DNA of 64,000 bases, from the NCBI GenBank assembly GCA_035582835.1, contig JAYKAV010002971.1:368549-432548 (forward strand). The letters are read 5' to 3'. The translations under genes and the position numbers were made by a program. The stretch is from Phoebastria nigripes. Its lineage: Eukaryota; Chordata; Aves; Procellariiformes; Diomedeidae. The notes under the pieces were generated by a model. It was not told the origin of the DNA, did no database searches, and worked only from the letters and a program-made list of their open reading frames with translations. Positions 1-11,800 of the stretch are shown here, one piece after another (position 1 is the stretch's first letter; each line of letters starts with the position of its first letter).

Positions 1-1426
1 TGTCCTCTTCATGGTCACACAGGTAAAACCACAGGGTGCCCCGTGGTGTGTATCCACGATATCTTCTCTCTTGAGCAGAGGGACGCTTACTCCTAGGCTG
101 AGATACTAGTCCATGCAGGTGGGGAGTAGGACATATCCTCTTGGAGTTGCTGGAACTCCTGAGACATTTTTTCGGACAGTTTCTCCACAGCAGAGATGTA
201 GGCCCATAGGGAGGAAGAGAGGCTTTCTTCGTATTGCCGGATCTGGCCAGCCAATTCATGCACTGTTTATTCCTCTCCATCTTTCCAGGCCATTATTGCC
301 AATGAGTTGGCATGCGACGCTGGTGTGCTCCGTACAAACTTCCCCCACATGGGTCGGGTGCATTTGACTTCATCTAGATCTTTGGATAACTGCTCATTGT
401 TCAGGTCATCATAAATCACCTCCAGCACAACTAATTCCCTCAGGTACTGGATACCTCTCTCCATGGTGGTCCACTTGCCTGGGTGACGTATAACATCTTC
501 CTTGAAGGGATACCTTTCCTTCATGCCTGACAGGAGTCGCCTCCAGAGGCTGAGGACTTGTGCCCCTTTTCCAATTGCTTTGTCAATGCCCCCTTCCCTA
601 GAAAGGGATCCCAGCTGCTTGGCTTCCCTACCCTCTAGTTCCAGGCCAATGGCCCCATTATCCCAGCATCGGAGCAGCCAGGTGACAATGTGCTCGCCTG
701 GACGNNGGCTGAAATCTTTTNGCNTATCTTGCAGCTCACTCAGGGATAGGGATCGGGTGGTTACCAACTCATTTACGGGTTCTGCCTCTTCCTCCTCCTG
801 TTCTCGTGATGGCCCTGGTTCATCTTCATCCCTTACTAAATGAGCTGATTTTCTTGTGTATTTCTTCTTTTGTATAGGGGTGACTGATACAAGCAGGGGT
901 TGGTTCTCTGTTGCAGGGGGTGGAGTAGCCGCCGTGCCTGCTGTGGGGGCTGGGGTAGCCACCATGCCTGTTGTTTCTTCCTCAGATCCAGAGACCTTTT
1001 GTTCCCCTTGAGGGTTCTGAATAGTGTTGAACAGGGCTCGGTAGGCATGGGCCAGGCCCCAGCACATTGCAGTGATTTGTGTCTCCCTAGAATTGCCAGG
1101 GTGACAGCATACTTTTTCCAAATATTCTACTAACTTCTCAGGATTTTGCACTTGTTCNGGGGTGAAGTTCCAAAACACTGGGGGTGCCCACCGTCCTAGG
1201 CATTTGCCCATGCTATGCCACAGAGCCTGCCACTCATAACTATCCAGCCTTGGGGCAGATCTCTGCATGATATTCTTAAATTGCTTATTAGCCTTAGACA
1301 AAACTGAAACAATATTCCCAAGAAATACCAATAGGTGTATCTTAACTACCCAGGGATGTTCAAGATACTGACAAGTTGTTGTAACAAAGGAGAAAACATC
1401 AGAGAAGGAAGTAGTGAAGGGGCCAT
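1..1426 (-). pseudogene. gag: Endogenous retroviral gag, disrupted and incomplete
   Basis: Gag encodes the internal structural polyprotein of the virus particle. An ATG in a good Kozak context lies at 1424-1426 and opens a short hydrophobic frame of about 26 codons ending in a stop. The main frame, 267-1331, is offset from it, so there is an early frameshift; this long stretch starts at TTG, not ATG. It begins with a matrix-like region, has a Pro/Ala/Thr-rich linker (about residues 125-150), a Lys/Arg patch, an acidic Glu-rich patch (about residues 172-188), and then a capsid-like region with a Trp-rich segment near residues 215-225. An in-frame TAA at 267-269 interrupts it; the same frame then stays open about 60 codons to a TAG, and gag-like sequence continues in another frame toward position 1. 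Five N bases (705, 706, 721, 724, 1158) fall inside. The rest of gag lies outside. The gene is a relic, though a long frame survives. Confidence 0.85.
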
Positions 1427-1786
1427 CCTATATTGCCTCCATAAAAAAACCTCTCAGAGGAAGACATATAATTGCTAATTGTCTCCATGAGGTGGTACCC
1501 AAAGTACAGTTATGGCTTCAGTACAAAACCCAGATACCAGATAATGCTCAAGGCCAGTGTTTTAATAACAAATCTCCCAGGCAAAACATCACTAATCACT
1601 GCAGAGCACAGCAGACTGCAGANACCAACACCAATCTTTAACATGTACAGCAAAAACAAGAGCATGGTGCAGATCAGATAAACTAATATCGAGAACAGAT
1701 GAATCAATATTGTGACCCGCAACTGTTAACAGATATAAATTCCTTAATACAGTCTAGTTAATCTGTTGTTATCTCAAACCCTTCGA
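1427..1786 (-). other. Retroviral untranslated leader
   Basis: About 360 bases between the primer binding site and the first good gag start. It would hold the packaging signal and possibly a splice donor, but I cannot identify either. Small ORFs here on both strands are chance. Confidence 0.6.
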
Positions 1787-1804
1787 GCCCCACATTGGGC
1801 CCCA
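1787..1804 (-). promoter_or_regulatory. Retroviral primer binding site, lysine-tRNA type
   Basis: The minus strand reads TGGGGCCCAATGTGGGGC, 8 bases after the LTR end. It matches the tRNA-Lys(1,2) primer binding site used by betaretroviruses such as Mason-Pfizer monkey virus and by HERV-K at 16 of 18 positions. It starts with the TGG that pairs with the tRNA CCA end. The assignment to lysine rests on memory of that consensus, but the match is close. Confidence 0.8.
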
Positions 1805-1943
1805 AAAGGGACTGTCATGGTTTAACCCTAGCCAGCAACTGAACACCACACAACCGCTCGCTCACTCCCCCCACCTCTGGTGGGATGGGGGACAGAATCG
1901 GGAGGGTAAAAGTGAGAAAACTTGTGGGTTGAGATAAAAACAG

Positions 1944-1949
1944 TTTAAT
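1944..1949 (-). promoter_or_regulatory. LTR poly(A) signal (ATTAAA)
   Basis: ATTAAA, a common variant of AATAAA, lies on the minus strand about 200 bases after the TATA box and 130 bases before the LTR end. No AATAAA is present on that strand nearby, so this is the best candidate for the 3' processing signal at the end of R. Confidence 0.5.
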
Positions 1950-1969
1950 AATTGAAATAAAATAAAGTA

Positions 1970-1970
<1 letters not shown>

Positions 1971-2016
<46 letters not shown>

Positions 2017-2040
2017 ATAATAATAATAATAATAATAATA
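1971..2040. repeat. Microsatellite (AGT)n/(AAT)n inside the LTR
   Basis: About 15 AGT units run directly into about 8 AAT units on the plus strand, a 70-bp compound trinucleotide repeat. On the retroviral strand it reads (TTA)n(CTA)n and lies downstream of the TATA box, so it would be transcribed. The two phases differ by one base per unit, which suggests expansion followed by point change, or two expansions. Confidence 0.95.
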
Positions 2041-2146
2041 GAATATACAAAGCAAGTGATGAACGATGCAATTGCTCACCACCTGCTGATGGATGCCCAG
2101 CCAGTCCCCCAGCAGTGATCGCTGCCTCCTGCACCACGCCTCCTAG

Positions 2147-2154
2147 TTTATATA
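2147..2154 (-). promoter_or_regulatory. LTR TATA box (TATATAAA)
   Basis: TATATAAA on the minus strand, placed between U3 and the presumed R region, at the expected position for the core promoter of the provirus. Transcription would begin roughly 25-30 bases further left, near 2120. Whether this copy is still active cannot be read from the sequence. Confidence 0.75.
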
Positions 2155-2410
2155 CTGAGCATGACATCATATGGTATGGAATACCCCGTTGGCCAGTTGG
2201 GTTAGCTGTCCTGGCTAGGCTCCCCTCCCAGCTTCTTGTGCACCCAGCAGAGCATGGGAAGCTGAAAAGTCCATGACTAGTGTAAGCACCACTTAGCAAC
2301 AACTAAAACATCAGTGCGCCATCAACATTCTTCTCATACCAAATCCAAAACATGACACTATACCAGCTAGTAGAAAGAAAATTAACTCTATCCCAGCTGG
2401 AACCAGGACA

Positions 2411-5400
2411 GCAAGCAACAATTTGAGCTCTAGATCCTATTTAAGTTGACCTATTGGTTGAAAATAAACTTTAAAAAAAAAAAACAAAACACCTCATGTA
2501 ACCTGAATTTAATCTTAGTTTTCCCTCCAATCTAACTATCCATTTTTCACCATTTCTGATGATCTGTCTCTAATAAATTCACCATGGAAAACAATCAGAA
2601 GACATCCTTGCAAATGCTGAATATTCACCTGAAATATTCTGTCACATTTACCCAGACCTGATCATTAATAACAAAAAAAAATGGTGTCATCTTAGAACTT
2701 AAGTTTCTGATAAAGATATTGCATTCTGGAGCTGACGACACATTACGATAAGGTATTTGCCACTGGAAGGAATGAATTCAAATATTGCAGGTGTTTTCTG
2801 ACCAACTGGATTATGCCTGTGATTTATTGTGATTGTGATTTATTGATGTCAGAAATCCCTTATTAGCATATTCAATGTAAAATGAAAGGCTGAGTGATAA
2901 CAGCAGCCCAGAAACCAGAGACTGAAAATCAGAGGTGCTGGAGGAAAGGCTGTCAGCAGGACCTCTAAAATCCTAAACTTTAAGGGCTGAATGCTGCAAA
3001 GTCTCCTGTCTATACAGCAGACCTGCATTTTCACTTTATATTTTTAAGAAAAGTATTGTAATGAGGTAAAAGTTGTTCTAAACAGTTGCTCATAGTTTCT
3101 CATTCTGCTTCCCTCCTACACTCAGAAAGAGGTGTATGTATAACGTATATGCAGCGTGCACACAGCTACGAGAACACAGCCACGGGTGTTCACTGCATTA
3201 TCAGGGCTGTTGTGTGGAGCAAAGTAGGATCTCAGTAGGGTCCAGTACCAAAATAAGCTAACAGCATTTGCCCTTTGCCATATAGTTCACTAGAGTCTAT
3301 TTTTCCTCATTTTTGTATTGTATTTTTTCTTGTATTGCATTTAATTATTTCAAAACTATGTATATTTTTACATATCCTCTGTTATCTAAAGCTATAGTGT
3401 AAAGGAAACAAAGTGATAGAGCATTAAAACGATAAATGACACCTAATAGCTCCCAGAGAAAACAGGCAGTGTTTTTACAAGAAGGAAAGGGGAGACAGAG
3501 ACATAAAACAAAAAACAAAGGAAAGATTTTTATGATCTGTTTTAAAAGAAGAATCATAAAAGTGATAATGGGAGCAAAGAAGTCAAAAAAGTTGGCCCTG
3601 AAAGAGAAAACAATATTTAGGAATGGCAACAGAGAAGAAAATATGCCAAGGTCATATGAAAAGGATGAACCGAGAAAGACAAGGAGACAGGAAGAGTTTG
3701 AGCACAGCAATTTCTATCACGTTGGAGGCAGATATGCAAAGAAAAAGGAAGATATGGAAGAACAAAACAAATAAATACAGTAACTAGAAAAGCACAGATG
3801 CACATTCAGAAACATACATGTGCACAGTTGTTTTATCTCCAATGAAACTACAAAGCAAAGAGAGAGCTTTTGAAGAACAGCTTTTTTAAAAAAAAGAAAA
3901 CCTGCCTGGCAATTCATCTGACTTGTAGAAAGTTTAGAAAGGTTGGTAATAAACTGTGAATGTGTTTCTGACCAATCTTTATCTCTTGCAAGAATGTATG
4001 GCTACTGCTTTTGTTTGAAAACATTGTCTGGTTAAATCCTTATACAATAATAATATTCTGTACATGAGCATAGAAGACTGAAAATCCTCATATACAAATG
4101 GAAGCTTGCTGTTGTTTATCAGTTGCTCCAGCAAACCAGAATAACCAAATATTTCATGTAGGGCTGTATGTTATACTCAGTACAAGCAAGGTTGCTACAT
4201 AAATCTCTATGTACTTCCAGAGTACAGGAAGCAGATTCCAAAACTGCATGGATACACTGCCATAGATTTGGAGCTTACAATCACAGTATAAGGACGTCAT
4301 TTCCAGACTACTCCTTATATTATGACACAAAGAACAAGCTTTTCCCTTTTCTTTGAGAGCACGATTTATGCCAAACCCCCAAGTAACTTCGGACAATTGC
4401 CTTTGAATACTCTCTAGTGTAGTGCCTAGCATGATGTTGATTTTACATCAGCTGGAATAATAACACAAAGAACTCATAATAGGCTTTCTAAGTGAAATGA
4501 TAGCTTCAGCCATCTGGAAATAGTTTTAAGGTTTATATATGCACTTCTGATTTTCCCAGAGTATTCCTATCAAGCATTCAGTGCAAAACTTGAGAGTACA
4601 AGAATAATCTGTGTACGCTTGCTTCTCTGTAAGTGTGACATGTAAAGGAACTTCTACATGCCTCTTTTTTTTTCAAAGGGAAAAACTGTTGAGTGCTTTA
4701 GCAGTCAATGGCATCCTAAGTAGTCTGTCTGTGCTACTGCACAGTGCATCTCTTTAGCACTTCATATGAAAAGTTTCATCCAAATCTCTGGGTGCTGACT
4801 CATATCCTGCAGCACCACTTAGTAGCCACTGCTTCTACCTGACAACTCCCCAGGCTTGTTGCAGCAAAGGCTTTATCTTCACATATTGAGTTCCCATTTA
4901 AACAATGCATAATGGTTACTTCTGTTTTGGCAAGATCATTTCACTTTGGACTAAAACCGGGCCATCTGTATGGGCCCTAAATTATTATTTACCTTCTGTC
5001 GGAGCAGTACTGTTCTTCCCTCCTCCAGAGCTATTGGTGAGATGGTTGTCTGCTCCTGAACAATCTAAGGTCCAGTGTAGTCAGGGCACTCCTCTAGGAA
5101 GTGGAACACATGTCTGAGAGGGCCTGACTCAGGCCAGAGCCTTAGACTTCAGTCTGCCCCATCCCAGGTGAGAGTAGGAAACACCAGTCATTGGCTTCCT
5201 GGGTAGTGGAGTGATGCTTGGGTTTATCCTAATATTGAAAAAAGCAATCTGTGGTTGAGAATTTTTCAAAAGAAGGAAAAATCATTTCACAGTTCTGTTT
5301 ACAGCATCTGGGCTCGTTGCTGCTCAGCTTAGTGGCAAAGTTTATGCTGATGTTTTTCATGCTGGCCAGTTGTCCCTTGACAACGTTTCTGGAGTGCTGA

Positions 5401-5734
5401 ACTTGTGACTGTATCTGCTTCAGTCTTCAGTTGAACTTCTGGTTAATTCACCCATACCTATTTTAAGCCAGGATTAGGTTGTAAGGGATGGGTGGGCAAT
5501 GACAACCTAGCCTCTCAGACATGCAATCCATGTGCTCCTGTCCTCAGCACAGTCATTTGTTCCCCTCTGAACACACCTCTGTGGAAGTTAGAAGTGGATC
5601 GCATTTGCTAGGCTACACTGTACAGTGTCGAATCTAAATTTCCTGTATCCATTTCCATTTGAACCAGCAATCCTAACAATGAGGTTACCCAGAGCACCTG
5701 AGGGGACAGGCCAGGGTGAGATACAAAGCCTCAT
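2411..5734. other. Non-coding sequence, no gene seen
   Basis: AT-rich single-copy-looking DNA right of the provirus. It has an A-run near 2472-2484 and short local duplications of a GTGATTTATT word near 2818-2845. ORFs up to 121 codons on both strands overlap each other, have low-complexity composition and resemble no family. A purine-rich plus strand at 3430-3780 explains the paired ORFs there. Confidence 0.6.
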
Positions 5735-5895
5735 TGAGAAGGAGCTATCAATTAGCAGCTGCACATTTATTATTCAAGCTGCATTAGAAAGTAATTAAAT
5801 TTAAGCGGTCCTTCATTCAAAGCTGCAGGGGCAAGTAAATAAACTTAACAGAAGCCACAGCTATTAAATGAAGACATATAATACAGGCAGTCAAC
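5735..5895. promoter_or_regulatory. Possible conserved non-coding element
   Basis: A dense cluster of developmental transcription-factor-like words: CAATTAG, CATTAG and TAATTAAAT (homeodomain-like), an E-box CAGCTG at 5757-5762, and GTAAATAAAC at 5835-5844, which fits the FOX consensus. The stretch has no low-complexity tract. This is a pattern-based suspicion only; conservation cannot be assessed here. Confidence 0.25.
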
Positions 5896-8800
5896 GGCAG
5901 TAAAAGAATTCTAGAAAAGAAACTCTTTCAGATTAGGCTTGAGGAGGGGGCATAGCAGTGGACTCTGACCACAGAAACCTTGCTCTAGANTTTGGAGGCA
6001 CTTGCTCATGGCATCGTAAAGTTGAGTTTTGTTCTTAACAAAGGGCTGGGGTTATAAAACCATAGTGTAACCTCTGCAAGCTGACAGCACTTGTTCTCTT
6101 GGCACGGGATGAATTTTTCAAGGTGTTACAAGTAAACCATCAGTTTACATGTTCCAATGAATTAAACTGAACTCCTTAAAACACAGGTGAAGTTTTATGG
6201 TGAGGGCATGCATGATTAGAGCAGCCATGCAAGATAATTTCTCTTTGCTGATGCCAGTGAAAGGCAGAGAAGTAAATCATGGTGTCTTTAACAAAACAGT
6301 TTCGTTTCATCTGGGTCAAAGGTATTCAAGTGCTTTTGTTGAAATCACATTGGTATTGCATGATATTCCAAAGGGACAAGTTAAGATTTCATTAGTGCCA
6401 AGAGCATGCACTTCCAAGTCTCAATGTGTTTGAGCTTTTTCATGTTTAACACTGCATTTGCTGGATTTGAAGATGTTTGTTCATTGTTCATGATAACTAA
6501 GCAGGATTATGTGTTGCTTCACTTATTCTAGAGCCTATAAAANGAGTTGGAGCTCTAACAGCTACTAGCTCAAAACAAAATCTTTCATGCCCTTAATGGG
6601 GCAATTATTTTACATTTACCCCTTGCAGTGAAAGCTAGTACAGTCAATATAGTTCACGCATTAAGAACTCTCAGGTACATCTCTATAGGTCTCTCTCATC
6701 ACATAGATACCTGTGGCACCTTGTGGGGTTTAGTCCCCTACTGTTCTGGTCAGCAACCTCTGCCAATGCTGTTTGATACTTTGGCTCCCTTCATGAGATT
6801 TGAATCTTCAAAAATCTTCATGGGATCCATCCCAGCTAATTTTACCCATCTTCATATTAGACATACAATCTGAGCTGTCCTCTAGGCTCCCTTTATTGTC
6901 AAGGAAGTTTGGTAGGTGCCTCGCTTCAGAGGTTAATTTGCACATTTCCCTAGGACTGACTGTAGATGAATCCTTTCTGTTTCAGGCTAGACAACCTATT
7001 TTTGAGCTGGCAAAGACTGGGTCAGTAGAAACACACTCTTGCTGTCCATCCCCCTTTATGTACTGTGGTGGAAGAAGCTGAAGGTGTTCCTCACTCTTCC
7101 TGAAGTCTTTACCTTCTTCAGAATGCAGCTCCTACAAAGAAGGCAAATCTCCGGGAGAAGTGCCTGTATTCACATGTACATTTCACCCCAGCTGCTGGTG
7201 CAATGGCAGACTCATATGTTCATTTCATCAAAACACATTTTCAACTTGGTTTTTCTTCTTTGTGTTCATAAAACTTTACAATAGTCTTTATGGTCACACA
7301 AGTGATCATATTACCTGGTAGCTGAGTTCTCAATTGTCTATCAACAATTCAGGAAGGGACAGGGTGCATTTCAAAGGTGCTGCCCAGTGATTTGATAGGA
7401 CTAACTAGAGTACTAACTAGACTGGAACTTTGTCTTCCAGCCTTTTAGAAAAAGTATCCTTTAACAATTCAGACATAATTTTCCTAACAGATTATTAGAT
7501 TGTAGCTATCTTGCACTTCTTATACTGTATTTAAAATAATAATCCTTGCAAAATGCTTAGATTCAGAACTGTCAGATTGTAACCCTTTAGCTGACATTAT
7601 CATAATTGGTATGCATTATCTAGAAAATATCCATTTCATGCATCAGAACCCTGACACCATTGTTTCTGGATAGCTGGGATAACATTGCAGGATCCTTATG
7701 CAACATATACAAATCCCTGACAATGTTGGGTCATGGATCTTATGTTCTCTTGAGCATAGTTATATGTACAAAATCATATTGTGTTCTTTATTCTACCTTT
7801 TCTCCTGGTATCAAACTTTTAATTATACTGAAAATATTAATTTTAGGACTTTTCCCTGTGGAATTTGCATATGTACTGGAAAATTTCCTTTTCTTTATTA
7901 TTTCCCAATTTAAATTTAGTTCAGCTTTCCTCTATCTAATTTTTTTAATGTGGACTCCTGTCCCTCTACAGTACATTTTTTCTCTGTGAAACCCGGTTTC
8001 AGGCATATTTTCAGCCTCCATCCATTTTCTACAAAAACAACCACCTTTGCCTTTTTGCAAGATTTGCTTTTAGCTTTGTCTCAAGATTGGATGCTACTTA
8101 TGTTTGTGCTCAAAATTGGAAGCAAGCAATCTCTCATGCTCCTTATTCTAGTCCAGTCTTGGCTGAATTTTTAAGGCTCCTTATGCTCTCTCGGTTTTGC
8201 TTTGACTCTGTGTGATTTGTGATTTGGTAATCTAGTCCACTGAGCTTTCTCTCCAACATGTTGAGACTGATGTGTCTCTATTCTGCAGACTGACACCATT
8301 TTATGGTTTTTTTCTAAGCTTCAGTCAAGAACTTCTAATAGTCTTTTTTATATGACTCTTCAGAAATCTTCCAGAAACTAACATTATATTATGAGCGCTG
8401 CAAACTCTTTCTCCCTGTAAAAACATTGCTTGTGTGACTCAAAAGTCCCAGAAGTTTTATAAAGGCTTGAAGTGCTGCTTCCTTTTGGTTTCATGTACGA
8501 AACTTATCTCTCAAAGCTGGTATTCTTTCTGGTCATGCAGGAAGTCTTGGGACCCACAACTGATAAAAAGAATTGCTCTTTCTCACCTAAGCTAGGCTGT
8601 TAAACAAACCTGGTGGCACTTCCTTGATAACGCTAAATTTAACAAGTCCTCTTTGTTTATCTTTTTCTCTCAAACGTCAATTAGTTTTCATCCAACAGCT
8701 ATTGGATTTCTGTGGCTGTGCTGGAGCCTCTCCTCACTACCTTCTCCCCAGTGGTTCTCTTTCTTACGATTAGGCATAAGTGGTCTTTTGTGGTGAACTT

Positions 8801-11800
8801 TATGTTTCAGCACACAATAAAAATGAGTCTTCATCAGAGTAACAGATTAAATAGTACAAAAATCAGAAAAAAAAATTGTAAAGGGGTAAGAATGTGTCTC
8901 TGTCTCCTAGTTAGTCTAATTAACGTCGGTCCTTTTGTCAGTGCATTCTGGGAATAAATTTCCTGGAAAAAAGAAAGAGGAAGATATTGTGGGAGGTTCC
9001 TGGCCTATCCTTGTAACTTAATAGCACATCACATGGGCTTTGATCTTCATCCCTCTGCATGAATTTGGGTTAAAACCTCTAGGTGGTTCACTGTAGCTTT
9101 CCAGAGCCCCTCTGTAGACCAGCCCTCAGCACTGAGTGTGTCCAGCTGCCACACAGCATCACAAATGACAAAATCAGGGAAGCCATGAAGCTAAAGCAAC
9201 ATGAAAATCAAAGAAAATCCTACTTCACTGTCACTTGGCAGAGAGTCAATTACCAGAAGATACTGATATCTTTTGGCTCAACCCTGCTGCCATCGTCAAT
9301 GTCCACAGGAAAAAAAAAGAATGAAAAATCCCCAAAGCACACAACGTTAAGTCTGACCTTTCAAAACAACACTCTTAAAAAGCTGATGGCAATTACAGCC
9401 TTAACATTACAGCCATAACTGTGCACATGCCTCCACATTAAACAGAAATCAGAGGCACCATTAAAACTCAGGTATAAATATCAAATTCCCTGTGGATTTT
9501 CATAACTTTTTTTAGGATTCAAACAATTGTTTCTTTTTATCTGAAATCCTCCAGGTCTGTGATGCCTTAAAATGCTTAAAATATTTGACGTGATGCATTA
9601 TTCTGTGTCACTCTCTGTTACACAGGCTGTTTCTTCAACTTGTATGACACAGTGTCACAGGGGGAGAGACATCAAGAGGAAATATGGAAAGGAAATATGC
9701 ATTTGAATTTCGCTAGGGTAGCCAGGATGTGAAGCAAGGACAGGTGCATTCTATGTGTGATAGTCTGCAAAGTAAGGTCCTTGCACTAGACAGGAAAAGG
9801 GACGATTTGGGGGTGGTGGTTCCACAGTCTGACACATCTGTTTTTTAACTATACAGGACCAAATGTCTAAAATAATCATCCTCCACAATAAGGCCCCGAT
9901 TTTTTAGGGGTGCTTAATGCAGACTAGTGGAAGTTGTTAGGAGCCAAATTCTCCCTGAAAATGCAGACATTTTATCTAGAGACTTAAACACATGCTGAGT
10001 GCCTTTAAAAATTTAACTGCTTTTCTTCTTTTCTTCTTTTTTTTTTTGAATCAAAACCATGCATGCATACAAGGGCAAGGCAAGTAGACCAGGCAACGGG
10101 GGTGCCTTGTAATGAAGTATGAATCAGGTGTCCAGTGCATCTGGATGGGCTGTGATATCTCTTTTATGAAATCACTGGCATCAGGGTGGCAGATAAGGAG
10201 TATGAAACAGGAAATCATCAGCAGGTTTTGTTCTGTGATTTGGTCCAGTGATACCGAGACAATATTGGCTGCATTCACACAGGGCACAAATAATGCAGCA
10301 TTTCAGGAAGCCTGACATTAATTCACAAAAATTTGATGATACCCGCCGAATTTCCCAGTGCTGTGATAACGTACCTCCAGCCAGCTGCTCAATTTACTTC
10401 TTGTAAATCCATTTCAAAGTATAAGGGAAAAAAAATCCACAGTGGGTAGTGTTCAAACCTGACCAGTCTCTTCCATCTTTCACCCTGTAGTGTATCCAGC
10501 TGGGCTTTGGAGGTGAGACTGAAGAAACTATGGCTTGTCCAACCTTTAGTATTCCCTTGTCAACCACTCATAGAGACCTATAGTGCCTTTACGCTTCCAA
10601 GAGCTCTCAGAGGCAGGTATTGGCCCAAGCAGCCACTGGAGCAAGGGTGGTGCTGCCCCTACTAGAGAGAGCATTTGGATAAGCTCTGCCATATCAACCA
10701 GCAGTATACCCTATATCCATTGCCAGGGTTTTTGGGAAACTTATGAAGAAATCAGCCAGGTATTTACTGCCTCTTTGTTTCCCACATATAGTACATTTCA
10801 TGACTTGATTCAAAGCCTTCAAGAATGATGGTGACCTAGAAAAAGAGTTGCTGAATAGCACAAACCCATCAATTTTGGTTATGGAACATTTAGGTTTCTC
10901 TAAATGACATCTTTTTTTTCTTCCAACTGAAATTTTTGTCCAGCTGGAAGAAGAAACGGAGGCACATGTCTGGGATTGCTGGCATTCCATCAACCTGTCA
11001 GATCAGCAGAGCTTTGGCTTGACTATGGACATGCAGAAGTGCCAGTCAAATGTTAACTGCAGTATACTTAATAAATCTGACCTCTTGGGATTTTCTGCGA
11101 AGGTAGGGCTCACACACAGCAAATCAGACACTTCACAAAACATTGGACTTGGAAGTATAAAGCACAAGTACACATTTCTAGCCGGGAAGCACTGGAAGAA
11201 AATGTGTGGCTGCTCTACCACTGCACCACACTCTAGGACCATCATCAGTCTGCAGTGTAAATGCAGCAATTCTGTTATCTTTGGCAATGCACAGGAACAT
11301 CCCAGTCAAGTTACTGAAAGAGAGGGGTTGTGAATTGGTTGTGCCTTTTATCAGGCATGAGTGCAGGAATGTGTTTGCAGATGGCAGGAGCACTGTTCAG
11401 AGTGGGCTGTTACCAACCATACATCTAAACTATGTCTATACTTTGTAGGTCTACTGTCACCAAAATGTATAGCCAGAAAAAGCTGCTTCACGCTGCAGGT
11501 GCAAACACTCTCTGCAAAACTGTCTCCATCTGTTAAATGAAAACAACTCTGAATGAAATGGATTAGAATGTAAATTGTTTTAAATACTTATATAAATAAA
11601 TTCTTCCATACTCTTGTAACTATTGTAACTATCTTGTAATGCTGATTATCCAGAGGAAACCTCCTTGTCTTGTTAAGTGTTTTTTTTAACAACTTAATAT
11701 GTCATGGTTCCCAGGTGGGATGTTTTGAGATGGATTTTGAATTAATACATTTAATTATAGAATGGAGAGATGTGCAGAAGACATACTCTAGATTACATCT

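Larger units (their letters stand above)
1..2410 (-). mobile_element. Endogenous retrovirus, 5' part (LTR, PBS, leader, gag), cut by window edge
   Basis: Reading right to left on the minus strand, the order is that of a provirus: a complete LTR, a primer binding site 8 bases after it, about 360 bases of leader, then a gag-like coding region that continues past position 1. The gag-like frame, the LTR with TG...CA ends and the PBS agree in orientation, which is strong internal support. The PBS matches the lysine-tRNA type used by betaretrovirus-like (class II, ERVK) elements, so I infer that class; LTR and gag resemble an avian ERV family I know from bird genomes, but I cannot give a Repbase name. 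No pol, env or 3' LTR is visible because they would lie left of the window. The flank at the outer LTR edge begins at 2411; the matching target-site copy would be beyond the left edge. Gag is disrupted, so the copy is probably defective. Confidence 0.9.
1813..2410 (-). repeat. 5' LTR of the endogenous retrovirus (598 bp)
   Basis: On the minus strand the LTR starts TGTCCTGG and ends CCATGACA, an inverted terminal repeat matching at 7 of 8 positions with canonical TG...CA ends. Inside, in transcription order, are a long U3, a TATA box (2147-2154), a trinucleotide microsatellite (1971-2040) and an ATTAAA poly(A) signal (1944-1949). This gives an approximate U3 from 2410 to about 2125, then R and U5 down to 1813. 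An open frame of 146 codons across the LTR (1862-2302, minus) contains a poly-leucine run made by the microsatellite and is not a gene. Confidence 0.9.

Noticed and set aside
1862..2302. 146-codon minus-strand ORF with a leucine run
   Set aside because: It lies wholly in the LTR, and the leucine run is the trinucleotide microsatellite read in frame.
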